Below, in pieces: positions 1 through 8,517 of a stretch of DNA of 33,765 bases. Every line of letters starts with the position of its first letter. The stretch's first letter is position 1. A program made the position numbers and the translations under genes. The stretch lies in NCBI GenBank assembly GCA_013298045.1, contig JAAFJI010000009.1, positions 1-33,765 on the forward strand. Direction: 5' to 3'. The DNA is from Betaproteobacteria bacterium (lineage in GTDB: Bacteria > Pseudomonadota > Gammaproteobacteria > Burkholderiales > Casimicrobiaceae). The notes under the pieces were generated by a model. That model had not been told where the DNA came from and did not search any database. It worked only from the letters and a program-made list of their open reading frames with translations.

Positions 1-243
1 GTCGATGATGGCAACCGCGCCATGCTGTTTCGCAATCGACGCGGCGGCTTTGCCATCGACTCGACCGGCTTTCATGTGACCGATGTATTGCGGTACGCGG
101 GAAACGCCATGCGACGCCGTGCCCTGTTCGTCGGCGTAGACCAGACCGAGCGCGGTCTGCCCAGCGTTCGCTTCGGACGCACCCGCATTCTCGAGCGCGC
201 GCTTTGCGAGGGAAAACAATTCATCGGAAGAAATGAGAGGCAT
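1..243 (-). CDS. comC: Malate/L-lactate dehydrogenase (Ldh2) family protein, probable ComC-type (R)-sulfolactate dehydrogenase, truncated by window edge
   Basis: Minus-strand translation from ATG at 243: MPLISSDELFSLAKRALENAGASEANAGQTALGLVYADEQGTASHGVSRVPQYIGHMKAGRVDGKAA..., typical Ldh2 N-terminus with the TASHGVSR motif. The ORF track missed it because it runs off the edge. ComC role inferred from neighbours. Confidence 0.65.
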   Translation of the reverse strand, partial: MPLISSDELFSLAKRALENAGASEANAGQTALGLVYADEQGTASHGVSRVPQYIGHMKAGRVDGKAAASIAKQHGAVAIID

Positions 244-281
244 ATAGGGTCCTTAGGCGAAGGCTCGCAATCGCGCAGCAT

Positions 282-387
282 GTAGGATGGGTGGAGCGAA
301 GCGATACCCATCTCGTTCACGACAAAAAACAATATCTATCGAATGATCGACCGTTTGATGGGTATCGCTTCGCTCCACCCATCCTAC
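282..387. repeat. REPIN-like element: perfect 31-bp inverted repeat with 44-nt spacer
   Basis: GTAGGATGGGTGGAGCGAAGCGATACCCATC (282-312) and its exact reverse complement (357-387); each arm is itself an imperfect hairpin (GATGGGT...ACCCATC). Confidence 0.9.
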
Positions 388-412
388 GCAAAACAACACA
401 AGACGGCACAAA

Positions 413-1345
413 TTAACTAAGCGCTTCAATCACTTTCTCGGCGATCATCGACGAGACGCGAACGTTGGCCTCGGCGGAAACGCCGGCGATATGCGGCGTC
501 AACACGAGGTTCGGGCAGCCGGCAAAGGTCTCGCTCGCGGGCAGCGGTTCTTTCTCGAACACATCAATCGCCGCGCCGCCCAAATGTCCGCTCTTCAAAG
601 CGCTCGCGACCGCCGCATCATCGACGATGCCGCCACGTGCGGTGTTGATCAGAATCGCGCCCTTTTTCATCGCAGAAATTCTCTCGGCATTGAAGAGATT
701 TTTGGTTGATTCGACGAGCGGCACATGCAGGCTCACCACGTCCGCCTGAGCGATCAACTCGTCGAGTTCCACGCGAATCGCACCAGTGTCCATCCATGCG
801 TGATCCGAGTCTTTGATGATCGGATCGTAGGCAATCACGCTCATGCCGACGGCGCGCGCGAGCTGCGCCGTGAGTTGCCCGATTGAGCCGAAGCCCACGA
901 GCCCGAGGGTCGCGCCGGCCGTCTCACGCCCGTTCGAGAGCGCCGCGCGCGGCCATTTGCCAGCCACGACCGCATCGGTTGAAAGATAGCTCGCGCGGCG
1001 CAGCATCATTGCGGTGCCAATCACGTATTCGGCGACCGCAAGCGCGTTCGCGCCTGTTGCGGGAATGACTTTCATGCCGCGCGCTTCGCAGGCGGCCACA
1101 TCGATATTGTCGAGCCCGACCCCCAGCCGTCCGATCACTCGCGTTTTTGCGCAAGCGGTCAGCAGCACGCCGCGCACCTGCGTGCGATTGCGAACGATCA
1201 GCACATCGCAATCGGCGACTGCGGCGGCGAGCTCGTCGGGCTTGTCCACCAGCCCTGCGTCGTAAACCACGCTCTCTCGACCGAAGCGCGCGCGTAGCGT
1301 TTGCACCGCGTTTTCGTCCATAAACTCGGAAATTACGATTTTCAA
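413..1345 (-). CDS. slcC: D-2-hydroxyacid dehydrogenase (SerA-like), probable (S)-sulfolactate dehydrogenase
   Basis: NAD-binding LVGFGSIGQLTAQLARA and catalytic-region NTARGGIVDD...DVFEKEPL...LTPHIAG. Likely TTG start at 1345 preceded by GGAG (ggagaaatcgcTTG); the ORF track extends to 1378. Function inferred from divergent suyAB. Confidence 0.75.
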   Translation of the reverse strand: MKIVISEFMDENAVQTLRARFGRESVVYDAGLVDKPDELAAAVADCDVLIVRNRTQVRGVLLTACAKTRVIGRLGVGLDNIDVAACEARGMKVIPATGANALAVAEYVIGTAMMLRRASYLSTDAVVAGKWPRAALSNGRETAGATLGLVGFGSIGQLTAQLARAVGMSVIAYDPIIKDSDHAWMDTGAIRVELDELIAQADVVSLHVPLVESTKNLFNAERISAMKKGAILINTARGGIVDDAAVASALKSGHLGGAAIDVFEKEPLPASETFAGCPNLVLTPHIAGVSAEANVRVSSMIAEKVIEALS

Positions 1346-1379
1346 GCGATTTCTCCTTTTTTTTGGTATTGTACGCACT

Positions 1380-1398
1380 CATATAGATGATCTATATG
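1380..1398. promoter_or_regulatory. Candidate operator: perfect 9-1-9 dyad between divergent slcC and suyA
   Basis: CATATAGAT-G-ATCTATATG, 19 bp perfect inverted repeat in the divergent intergenic region. Confidence 0.6.
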
Positions 1399-1511
1399 AC
1401 TTGGTTTTCCTGCAGGCGCGACGCAAGTTGCGATTTCGTCCGGTCCGATTGCGGGCTCGTCCTGATCGCTGCGTTCGCCGCTCCTGCCACTTTAACGCGA
1501 AAGACAAAACG

Positions 1512-1793
1512 ATGATTCATTTCGTAGTGCATGAAAAAGGCGATGGCGTCGGCGTCGTCGTCGTCGAGGGCTGCGCCAAAGGCAGCAAAGCCACCGGCTG
1601 GATCATGGATCCGGATTCAACGGTGAAGGTCGAGCTCAAGAACGATATTCCAATTGGCCACAAGGTCGCGCTCAAAGACTTCAAAGTCGGCGAAACCGTG
1701 ATCAAGTACGGCGTCGATATCGGCAAGGTGGTCGCACCAATCAAAAAGGGCGAGCACTTGCATGTTCATAACGTTAAGACGAAGCGGTGGTAG
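1512..1793 (+). CDS. suyA: (R)-3-sulfolactate sulfo-lyase subunit alpha (UxaA/SAF-like family)
   Basis: MIHFVVHEKGDGVGVVVVEGCAKGSKATGWIMD...DIPIGHKVALKDFKVGETVIKYGVDIGKVVAPIKKGEHLHVHNVKTKRW; GEHLHVHN is typical of the small subunit of altronate dehydratase/SuyA proteins. Internal ATG preferred over the 1401 start. Confidence 0.88.
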   Translation: MIHFVVHEKGDGVGVVVVEGCAKGSKATGWIMDPDSTVKVELKNDIPIGHKVALKDFKVGETVIKYGVDIGKVVAPIKKGEHLHVHNVKTKRW

Positions 1794-1825
1794 TGCGCTC
1801 GCGAGGCGAGCGCGAATGAATCCGC

Positions 1826-2062
1826 TTCGTCAGGACGTCGCGCTTCGCGCTATGACGACGGCACGGAGGCCTAGGACGACGCTCCCGTTGGTCGCTAGGA
1901 CGCAAAGCTTTGCAATTTTTTGAATTTTTTTCGACCGGTTTTTTTTAACTTGTAAGAAACAAAGAACGTAGACAAGCGCAGTGAAGTTCGAATCCGCTTT
2001 GCGTCCTAGCGAAGCGTCGTCCTAGCGCGAAGCGCGTCGTCATAGGCCAAAGGCCGTCGTCC
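1826..2062. repeat. Inverted array of short hairpin-bearing GTCGTCCTAG/GTCGTCATAG modules flanking an AT-rich loop
   Basis: Perfect 16-bp arms CGCTAGGACGCAAAGC (1893-1908) / GCTTTGCGTCCTAGCG (1996-2011), with further inverted modules outside, e.g. GCGCTTCGCGCTATGACGAC on the left and GTCGTCCTAGCGCGAAGCGC, GTCGTCATAGGCCAAAGGCC on the right. Confidence 0.8.
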
Positions 2063-2103
2063 TTTTGTTTTTTTGCCTATCAACTTTAAGGAATAGAACC
2101 ATC

Positions 2104-3273
2104 ATGCTCAGCAAAAAAACAAAATTCTGGGGCTACAAACGCGCAAACGGTCGCGTGGGTATCCGCAATCACGTCATCATTCTGCCGGTCGACGATTTGT
2201 CGAACGCGGCGTGCGAAGCCGTTGCCAACAACATCAAAGGCACGATGGCGATTCCGCATCCGTATGGGCGTTTGCAGTTTGGTGCCGATCTCGATTTGCA
2301 TTTCCGCACCTTGATCGGAACGGGTTCGAATCCGAACGTTGCGGCGGTCGTCGTGATCGGCATCGAAGGCGGTTGGACGAAGAAAGTGGTGGACGGCATC
2401 GCAGCGACCGGCAAGCCGGTGATTGGCTTCGGCATCGAAGGCCACGGCGATCATCAAACAATCATGCACGCCTCGGCGGCTGCGAAAAAATTCTTGCAGG
2501 CCGCAAGCGAATTACATCGTGTCGAGTGCCCGATTAGCGATCTTTGGATTTCAACGAAGTGCGGTGAGTCCGACACGACCTCCGGCTGCGGTGCGAATCC
2601 AACCGTTGGTAACGCGTTCGACAAACTCTATCCGCTCAAAACGACCCTCGTGTTTGGTGAAACCAGCGAAATCACCGGCGGCGAAAAACTCCTCGAAGCG
2701 CGTTGTCGCTCACCGAAGGTGTGGAAAGACTTCATGGCGATGTTCGATCGCTATCAGGAAATGATCAATCGCCACAAAACGACCGATCTTTCAGAATCGC
2801 AACCGACCAAGGGCAACATCGCAGGCGGTCTTACAACTATCGAAGAAAAAGCCCTGGGAAATATTCAGAAGATTGGCAGAAAATGCGTAATCGACGGGGT
2901 ATTGGATAAGGCTGAAACGCCCAGTTCATCGGGCTTATGGTTCATGGACTCATCCTCTGCCGCTGCCGAGATGGTCACGCTCTGCGCGGCCGCTGGCTAC
3001 GTCGTTCACTTCTTCCCGACGGGCCAAGGCAACGTGATCGGCAACCCGATTCTGCCAGTCATCAAGATTTGTGCGAATCCAAAAACGGTTCGTTTGATGA
3101 GCGAACACATCGACGTCGATACCTCCGGCTTGCTTCGCCGCGAAATGACGATGGACGACGCAGGCGATGCATTGCTCGATTGCATGATGCGCACGGCGAA
3201 TGGTCGCCTCACATCGGCGGAAGCGCTGGGACATCGCGAATTTGTGCTCACGCGGTTGTACGAGTCCGCTTAA
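2104..3273 (+). CDS. suyB: (R)-3-sulfolactate sulfo-lyase subunit beta (UxaA large-subunit family)
   Basis: [86 protein letters not shown]...[23 protein letters not shown] upstream of ATG 2104; follows suyA. Confidence 0.88.
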   Translation: MLSKKTKFWGYKRANGRVGIRNHVIILPVDDLSNAACEAVANNIKGTMAIPHPYGRLQFGADLDLHFRTLIGTGSNPNVAAVVVIGIEGGWTKKVVDGIAATGKPVIGFGIEGHGDHQTIMHASAAAKKFLQAASELHRVECPISDLWISTKCGESDTTSGCGANPTVGNAFDKLYPLKTTLVFGETSEITGGEKLLEARCRSPKVWKDFMAMFDRYQEMINRHKTTDLSESQPTKGNIAGGLTTIEEKALGNIQKIGRKCVIDGVLDKAETPSSSGLWFMDSSSAAAEMVTLCAAAGYVVHFFPTGQGNVIGNPILPVIKICANPKTVRLMSEHIDVDTSGLLRREMTMDDAGDALLDCMMRTANGRLTSAEALGHREFVLTRLYESA

Positions 3274-3347
3274 AAATGGCAGAAGCGGCGCTCGCCGCGA
3301 TCACTCGTTGATTTGATCGCGACCAGGCTCGCTCCTTCACCTTGAAG

Positions 3348-3379
3348 AACGCCGCGCTTCATGTGCGGCGTTTTTGTTT
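3348..3379 (+). terminator. Rho-independent terminator
   Basis: AACGCCGC-gcttcatgt-GCGGCGTT followed by a T-rich tract, downstream of suyB and just before the SDR start. Confidence 0.75.
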
Positions 3380-3392
3380 GTACGCTTGCGAT

Positions 3393-4169
3393 ATGAACAC
3401 AATTCAAACCCTCTTCCGTCTCGACAACAAAATTGCAGTCGTCACCGGCGGCTCGACCGGCATCGGTCGCGCAATGGCATGGGCGCTGGGAATGCAAGGC
3501 GCGAGGCTCGTGCTCGTTGCGCGCTCGCACGACGCGCTTGACGAGACGGTTGCTGCATTTGCGAAAGATGGGATTGAGGCGAAGGCGGTCGTTGCTGATC
3601 TTGCCGATGAACTTTCGCGGACGCGAGCAATTGCTGAATGCAACGCCGCATTCGCCCGCTCGCCCGACATCTTGATCAACAACGCCGCGAACAATATTCG
3701 CAAGCCAATGCCGGAGCTCTCCGAGGACGACATTCGCGCGACGCTCGCGCTCAACCTCGAAGCGCCGCTCGCGCTCATTCGCGCGTTTGCGCCCGCAATG
3801 GCCGAGCGCGGTTGGGGGCGCATCGTGAATATGGGCTCGCAGCAAACCCATCGCGCGTTCAACAATAGCGGCGCATACGGTGTGAGTAAAGGTGCAATTG
3901 CATCGCTGACCCGCAGCACCGCCGAGCACTACACAAAGTTTGGCGTCACGTGCAACACAATCGTTCCCGGTTTTGTCGTAACGCAGCTCTCTGAAACGCT
4001 TATTGCGGCAAACCCCGAATTTGCGGCGGCGCACGAGGCCCGATCGATGATCGGGCGTAACGGCGTGCCAAACGATTTTTGCGGTGTCGCCGTGTTCGTG
4101 TGTTCGGAGGCGAGCGCGTACATGAGCGGCAGCACGCTTTTTGTGGACGGCGGCTACAGTGCGAAATGA
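3393..4169 (+). CDS. Short-chain dehydrogenase/reductase (SDR)
   Basis: Internal ATG 3393: MNTIQTLFRLDNKIAVVTGGSTGIGRAMAWALG (TGGSTGIG cofactor motif), NNAANN, active site S...YGVSKGA, C-terminal SGSTLFVDGGYSAK. Confidence 0.93.
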   Translation: MNTIQTLFRLDNKIAVVTGGSTGIGRAMAWALGMQGARLVLVARSHDALDETVAAFAKDGIEAKAVVADLADELSRTRAIAECNAAFARSPDILINNAANNIRKPMPELSEDDIRATLALNLEAPLALIRAFAPAMAERGWGRIVNMGSQQTHRAFNNSGAYGVSKGAIASLTRSTAEHYTKFGVTCNTIVPGFVVTQLSETLIAANPEFAAAHEARSMIGRNGVPNDFCGVAVFVCSEASAYMSGSTLFVDGGYSAK

Positions 4170-4203
4170 AGTAAATTTATCGTCTATAACTTTTCTACGC
4201 TAT

Positions 4204-4286
4204 GCCCGATTAAATATGACTTCCAGCCTTATTTAATTTATTAATATTAATTAATTTATTGGCTCCATTTAACTATTTTATTGGGC
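4204..4286. repeat. 84-bp-class dyad element, copy E1 (83 bp)
   Basis: GCCCGATTAAATA ... TATTTTATTGGGC; arms match 11/13 after reverse complement; AT-rich interior; between SDR and GntR gene. Confidence 0.7.
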
Positions 4287-4403
4287 TTTTCTCGCTATTT
4301 CTGTAAACTCAGTCGATTAACGCAGAATGCATAGGCTGTGCACGCACTACATCGGCGCGGCACAAGGCAAACGGCTTCGATCAATGAACCACGGACGACC
4401 ACG

Positions 4404-5126
4404 ATGAATAGTTTGGACGGCGGGCCGCTCTATAAGGGCGTGCAACGTGTGCTCATGGAGCAGCTCGCAAGCGGCGCGCTCAAACCCGGCCAGCTCATCC
4501 CGTCGGAGCGCCAGCTCGCCACCGAATTCAACGTCTCAATCGGCACGCTGCGCAAAGCGATCGACGATCTTGTCGAGCAGCGCATCCTGATTCGCCAGCA
4601 AGGCAAGGGCACATTCGTTGCAACCCATGATCGCGAGCGCCTGCTGTTTTATTTTTTCCATGTGGTGCCGCAAAAGGGACTAAAGAGCTACCCGTTTGTC
4701 GAGTCCGTGTTCTTTCAGAAGTCGGTCGCGAGCGACGACGTTGCCAACCGCCTCGGCATCGCCGTTGGTACGCCGACGTTTCATGTGCGCAACAAGCTCT
4801 CGCTCGACGGTGCCCCGGTGCTGATCGACGACATTCATCTCGATCAGGCGCGCTGGCCTGGGCTCACTCCGGTGCAGTTCAAGGAACGACCGAACACCAT
4901 CTACAACCTCTATCAAGATGCGTTCGGGATCACCGTCGTGCGCACCGAGGAGCGGCTGCGTGCCGAAGTCGTCGATCCGGAACACGCGAAGCTGCTCAAG
5001 CTGCGCGCCGGCATGCCGGTGCTCACCATTCGGCGCACCGCGTTTGACATGCGAAACCAGCGTGTCGAGCTCAGGATCTCGACGGTGAACACCGAAAAAC
5101 ACGAATATTTCGCAGAGCTACTTTAG
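4404..5126 (+). CDS. GntR-family transcriptional regulator with UTRA domain (HutC subfamily), candidate sulfolactate regulator
   Basis: N-terminal wHTH GPLYKGVQRVLMEQLASGALKPGQLIPSERQLATEFNVSIGTLRKAIDDLVEQRILIRQQGKGTFVA followed by UTRA-like ligand domain; ATG 4404 preferred over 4338. Confidence 0.9.
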   Translation: MNSLDGGPLYKGVQRVLMEQLASGALKPGQLIPSERQLATEFNVSIGTLRKAIDDLVEQRILIRQQGKGTFVATHDRERLLFYFFHVVPQKGLKSYPFVESVFFQKSVASDDVANRLGIAVGTPTFHVRNKLSLDGAPVLIDDIHLDQARWPGLTPVQFKERPNTIYNLYQDAFGITVVRTEERLRAEVVDPEHAKLLKLRAGMPVLTIRRTAFDMRNQRVELRISTVNTEKHEYFAELL

Positions 5127-5210
5127 ACGGGTCGCGCTGAGGTCGCTGCGGCAGAAAACGCCGTAGCGTCTACGATTGCAGTCTTTCGTCTGTCTCCATT
5201 GATCGCCGCT

Positions 5211-7562
5211 ATGCGCCTGTCCGCACCCTTCATTCGTCTTCCGTTTCAATGCGACGCAAGCGCCCTCGCCACCGAAGTGCGCAAACTCGCGCCCGAGCTC
5301 TGGCGCGCACATCCCGAAGGACATACGGGTAATACGGCGCTGCCGCTGGTCGCGCTCGGCGGCAATCCCGACGACGACGGTGTCGCCGGGCCGATGCGTC
5401 CGACCCCAGTGCTCGCGAAGTGCCCCGGCATTCGCGCGGTGATGGCGGCGCTCGACGCACCGATCGGTCGCTCGCGTTTGATGCGCATCGAGGGCAACGC
5501 CGAGGCGACGATGCATGTCGATACGAATTACTACTGGCAGCAGCGGGTGCGCGTCCATGTGCCGATCGTCACCACGCCGAACGTGCGATTTTTGTGCGGC
5601 GACGCTGACATCAACATGGCACCCGGCGAGATGTGGATTTTCGACACCTGGCGCATGCACAATGTCATCAACCCGGAGCCGACCGAGCGCATTCATCTGG
5701 TCATCGACACCGTCGGCTCGCCTGCGTTTTGGCAATGGGCAGACGAATCGGCACGCGGCGCGCGCACCCAGATTCGTTTCATCGGCACCGACGCGACCAC
5801 CGATTCGGGGCTCACATTCGAAGCGCGAAACTTTCCGGTGGCGATGCGACCCGAGGAACAGCGGCGTTTCATCGATTGGCTGCGTGCCGATTTGTTTCAT
5901 CCGACGCAAACGGCATTCGGCAGCGCGGGCGTGTTCTTCGGTTTGATTGAGCAGTTTCATCATCGATGGTCACAGAGCTGCACTGCACACGCCACTCACG
6001 AACAACTCGCCGCACTGCTCAACGCCTTCGCCAACGAAATCGCCCCGTTTCAGGGGCAACTCAAACTTGCCAACGGCAGCGACGCCGCGTTTATTGCACG
6101 GCAATGGTTGATCACGCCCGCGCTCAATCCGATGCTTGAAAACGTCTACGCGAATGCTGCGACGGCCTCGCCGTTTGCGATAGCACCCTCGGCTCCGCTA
6201 GTCAACGAAGCCCGCGCAAACGGTGCGCCGCCGTCGCCATCGGCACGCACGCCTGCCCCGGCGCGGGCGACCGCGAAACCAGCTCGCAAAACACGATTCG
6301 ATCGCCCGGTGTTTATCGTCGCCGCACCGCGCTCAGGCTCGACGCTGCTTTTCGAGACGCTTCTGCAATCGCCCGATTTCTATACGGTCGGCGGGGAAGC
6401 GCACGGCTTCTTCGAGCGCTTCGATGTGTTGAAACCTGCAAAGACCGGCTGGCAATCCAACCAGGCGAGCGCTGCGCTCGCAACTGGCGAACTCACCGCG
6501 CTCTTGGAGAGTGTGCTGCTCACAGCGCTCATCAATCGCGATCAAGCGCTGATACCCGCGTCCAACTCGCCGTTTCGCTTTTTGGAGAAAACACCGAAGA
6601 ATGCGCTTCGCATTCCGATGCTCTCGGCGATGTTTCCCGATGCGCGCTTCATTTATCTCTATCGCGAGCCGCGCGACAACGTGAGCAGCATCATCGATGC
6701 CTGGCAAAGCGGCGGCTTCGTCACTTACCCCGACCTGCCGCAATGGGCACCGCTCAAATGGTCGCTCGCGCTCATTCCCGGTTGGCGCGATTTGATTGGC
6801 AAGCCGCTCGGCGAGATCGCCGCACAGCAATGGGCAATCGTCAATCAAATCATCCTCGACGATTTGTCCGCACTGCCGCGCGAGCAATGGTGCACGGTGA
6901 GCTACGACACGTTTCTTGCAAATCCGAACGCCGAAGCGGCGCGCCTTTGCAATTTCGCAGGTGTTTCCTGGGATCGGCCAATCGACGGCGCGCTAAAACT
7001 TTCGCGACACACGCTCACCGCACCCGATCCGCAGAAGTGGCGGCGGAACTTCGATGTATTGCGCGAGGGCTGGGCGCGCGTTGAGGCCGTCGCGGAACGT
7101 GCGCGCGAGATCGTTGGCGGGGTCAGCGAACTGTCGCTAAACGAGCCGATACCTGCGGGTACGTCGCTTGCTGCGTCCGCGCCGACGCCGCTCGCGCAGC
7201 CGCCTGCGCTCGTCGCGGCCGCTGCGTCACGCGCCGCGTCAGCCGCGCCCATCGAGACCGCTGTGCCCCACCCCTTCAGCAGTACGCCATCGGCCAATCT
7301 CGCTCACTTATTGCAGCAGCTCAAAATCTCGGTGGCGATCACCACATACCAAAGCAATCAACTCTTACTCGTGCGCTCGCGCAACGCCGAACTCAACACC
7401 CATTTCGTTGAATTCAAGCGACCGATGGGCATGATCGGCGACGGTCGTCGATTATTTTGGGCACCCATCGCGAGGTCATTGAATTTCGCAACATGCCCGA
7501 CGTCGGTCGCCTGCGCGAGGACAAGCCGGATGCGGTCTACGTGCCACGCGTGTCGCATGTGA
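5211..7562 (+). CDS. Aspartyl/asparaginyl beta-hydroxylase domain + PAPS-dependent sulfotransferase domain + start of TIGR03032-like domain (apparent frameshift near 7455-7458)
   Basis: N-terminal RLMRIEGNAEATMHVDTNYYWQQRVRVHVPIVTTPNVRFLCG...GEMWIFDTWRMHNVINPEPTERIHLVID (H-x-D...H 2OG oxygenase core). Then RPVFIVAAPRSGSTLLFETLLQSP...FLEKTPKNALRIPMLSAMFPDARFIYLYREPRDNVSSIIDAW (sulfotransferase PAPS motifs). Then LKISVAITTYQSNQLLLVRSRNAELNTHFVEFKRPMGMIGDGRRLF. ORF track start is 5199. Confidence 0.85.
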   Translation: MRLSAPFIRLPFQCDASALATEVRKLAPELWRAHPEGHTGNTALPLVALGGNPDDDGVAGPMRPTPVLAKCPGIRAVMAALDAPIGRSRLMRIEGNAEATMHVDTNYYWQQRVRVHVPIVTTPNVRFLCGDADINMAPGEMWIFDTWRMHNVINPEPTERIHLVIDTVGSPAFWQWADESARGARTQIRFIGTDATTDSGLTFEARNFPVAMRPEEQRRFIDWLRADLFHPTQTAFGSAGVFFGLIEQFHHRWSQSCTAHATHEQLAALLNAFANEIAPFQGQLKLANGSDAAFIARQWLITPALNPMLENVYANAATASPFAIAPSAPLVNEARANGAPPSPSARTPAPARATAKPARKTRFDRPVFIVAAPRSGSTLLFETLLQSPDFYTVGGEAHGFFERFDVLKPAKTGWQSNQASAALATGELTALLESVLLTALINRDQALIPASNSPFRFLEKTPKNALRIPMLSAMFPDARFIYLYREPRDNVSSIIDAWQSGGFVTYPDLPQWAPLKWSLALIPGWRDLIGKPLGEIAAQQWAIVNQIILDDLSALPREQWCTVSYDTFLANPNAEAARLCNFAGVSWDRPIDGALKLSRHTLTAPDPQKWRRNFDVLREGWARVEAVAERAREIVGGVSELSLNEPIPAGTSLAASAPTPLAQPPALVAAAASRAASAAPIETAVPHPFSSTPSANLAHLLQQLKISVAITTYQSNQLLLVRSRNAELNTHFVEFKRPMGMIGDGRRLFWAPIARSLNFATCPTSVACARTSRMRSTCHACRM

Positions 7563-8326
7563 GCGGCGAAATCGATATTCACGAATTGGGGCTCGGGAAA
7601 AAAGAGCTGTGGGCGGTGAATACACGCTTTTCATGCCTCTGCACGATTGACTACGACCACAGTTTTGTGCCGCGTTGGCGACCGTCGTTCATCACGAGTT
7701 ATTCGACCGAGGATCGTTGTCATTTGAATGGCCTCGCGATGGTCAACGGGCAGCCGAAATACGTGACCGCCCTCGGCGAGACCGATCACGCCCGCGGCTG
7801 GCGCGACAACAAGGCCTTCGGCGGCATCTTGATGGATGTGGATACAAAACAAGTGCTGCTGCGTGGGCTCTCGATGCCGCATTCGCCGCGCTGGTATCGC
7901 GACACCTTATGGTTTCTGGAATCCGGCTACGGCGCGCTCTGCACCTTCAACAAAAAAACCGGCGAGAAAAAAATAATTGCGACGATGCCGGGCTTCACCC
8001 GCGGACTCGATTTCTACGGTCCCTTAGCCTTCATCGGCCTCTCGCAGGTGCGCGAAACCGCCTCCTTCTCCGGCATTCCGATTACCGAGATGGACATCGA
8101 GCGCACCAGCGGTCTCTACGTGATCAACATCGAGACCGGCGAAACGGTGGCCTTCCTTCGATTCAACCGGCAACTGCAAGAGGTCTTCGCGGTGAGCGTG
8201 CTGTCGGGCAATCAATGGCCGGAGCTGCTCGGGCGCGACGATGAAACGGTGGGCGGTGCGTATGCGCTGCCGAACGATGCGCTACGCGAGATTCGACCTG
8301 CGCCGGCTGCGCCCAATCAGAGCTGA
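7457..8326 (+). CDS. TIGR03032-like conserved domain protein, C-terminal continuation of the preceding ORF after an apparent -1 frame change
   Basis: GTHREVIEFRNMPDV...VYVPRVSHVSGEIDIHELGLGKKELWAVNTRFSCLCTIDYDHSFVPRWRPSFITSYSTEDRCHLNGLAMVNGQPKYVTALGETDHARGWRDNK; no independent N-terminus, continues the domain begun in the 5211 ORF. Confidence 0.8.
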   Translation: MGTHREVIEFRNMPDVGRLREDKPDAVYVPRVSHVSGEIDIHELGLGKKELWAVNTRFSCLCTIDYDHSFVPRWRPSFITSYSTEDRCHLNGLAMVNGQPKYVTALGETDHARGWRDNKAFGGILMDVDTKQVLLRGLSMPHSPRWYRDTLWFLESGYGALCTFNKKTGEKKIIATMPGFTRGLDFYGPLAFIGLSQVRETASFSGIPITEMDIERTSGLYVINIETGETVAFLRFNRQLQEVFAVSVLSGNQWPELLGRDDETVGGAYALPNDALREIRPAPAAPNQS

Positions 8327-8517
8327 GGCACACACTAGCGGGGGGCACGCCCGTCGTTCCGTCGCAAATACGCGACGGATCTTCAAAGGAGTTCCATGTT
8401 TTGGTAAATCGTTTGGTGAAACGAGCCGCATCCGACAAAATGTCGAGAGAAATCTGAAAATCAGCTCAAGCTGATAAGGCCTCAAAAAAACAACCACCAC
8501 CGGAAAGAACACTAGTA

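Noticed and set aside
2104-3273. Annotating the UxaA-family pair as altronate dehydratase
   Set aside because: Split small/large subunits next to SlcC- and ComC-type dehydrogenases and the sequence style fit SuyAB better; still worth phylogenetic confirmation.
7450-7465. Programmed -1 ribosomal frameshift at the TIGR03032-like junction
   Set aside because: The local TTA TTT TGG does not form a canonical X_XXY_YYZ slippery heptamer; a 1-nt deletion in the T run is simpler.
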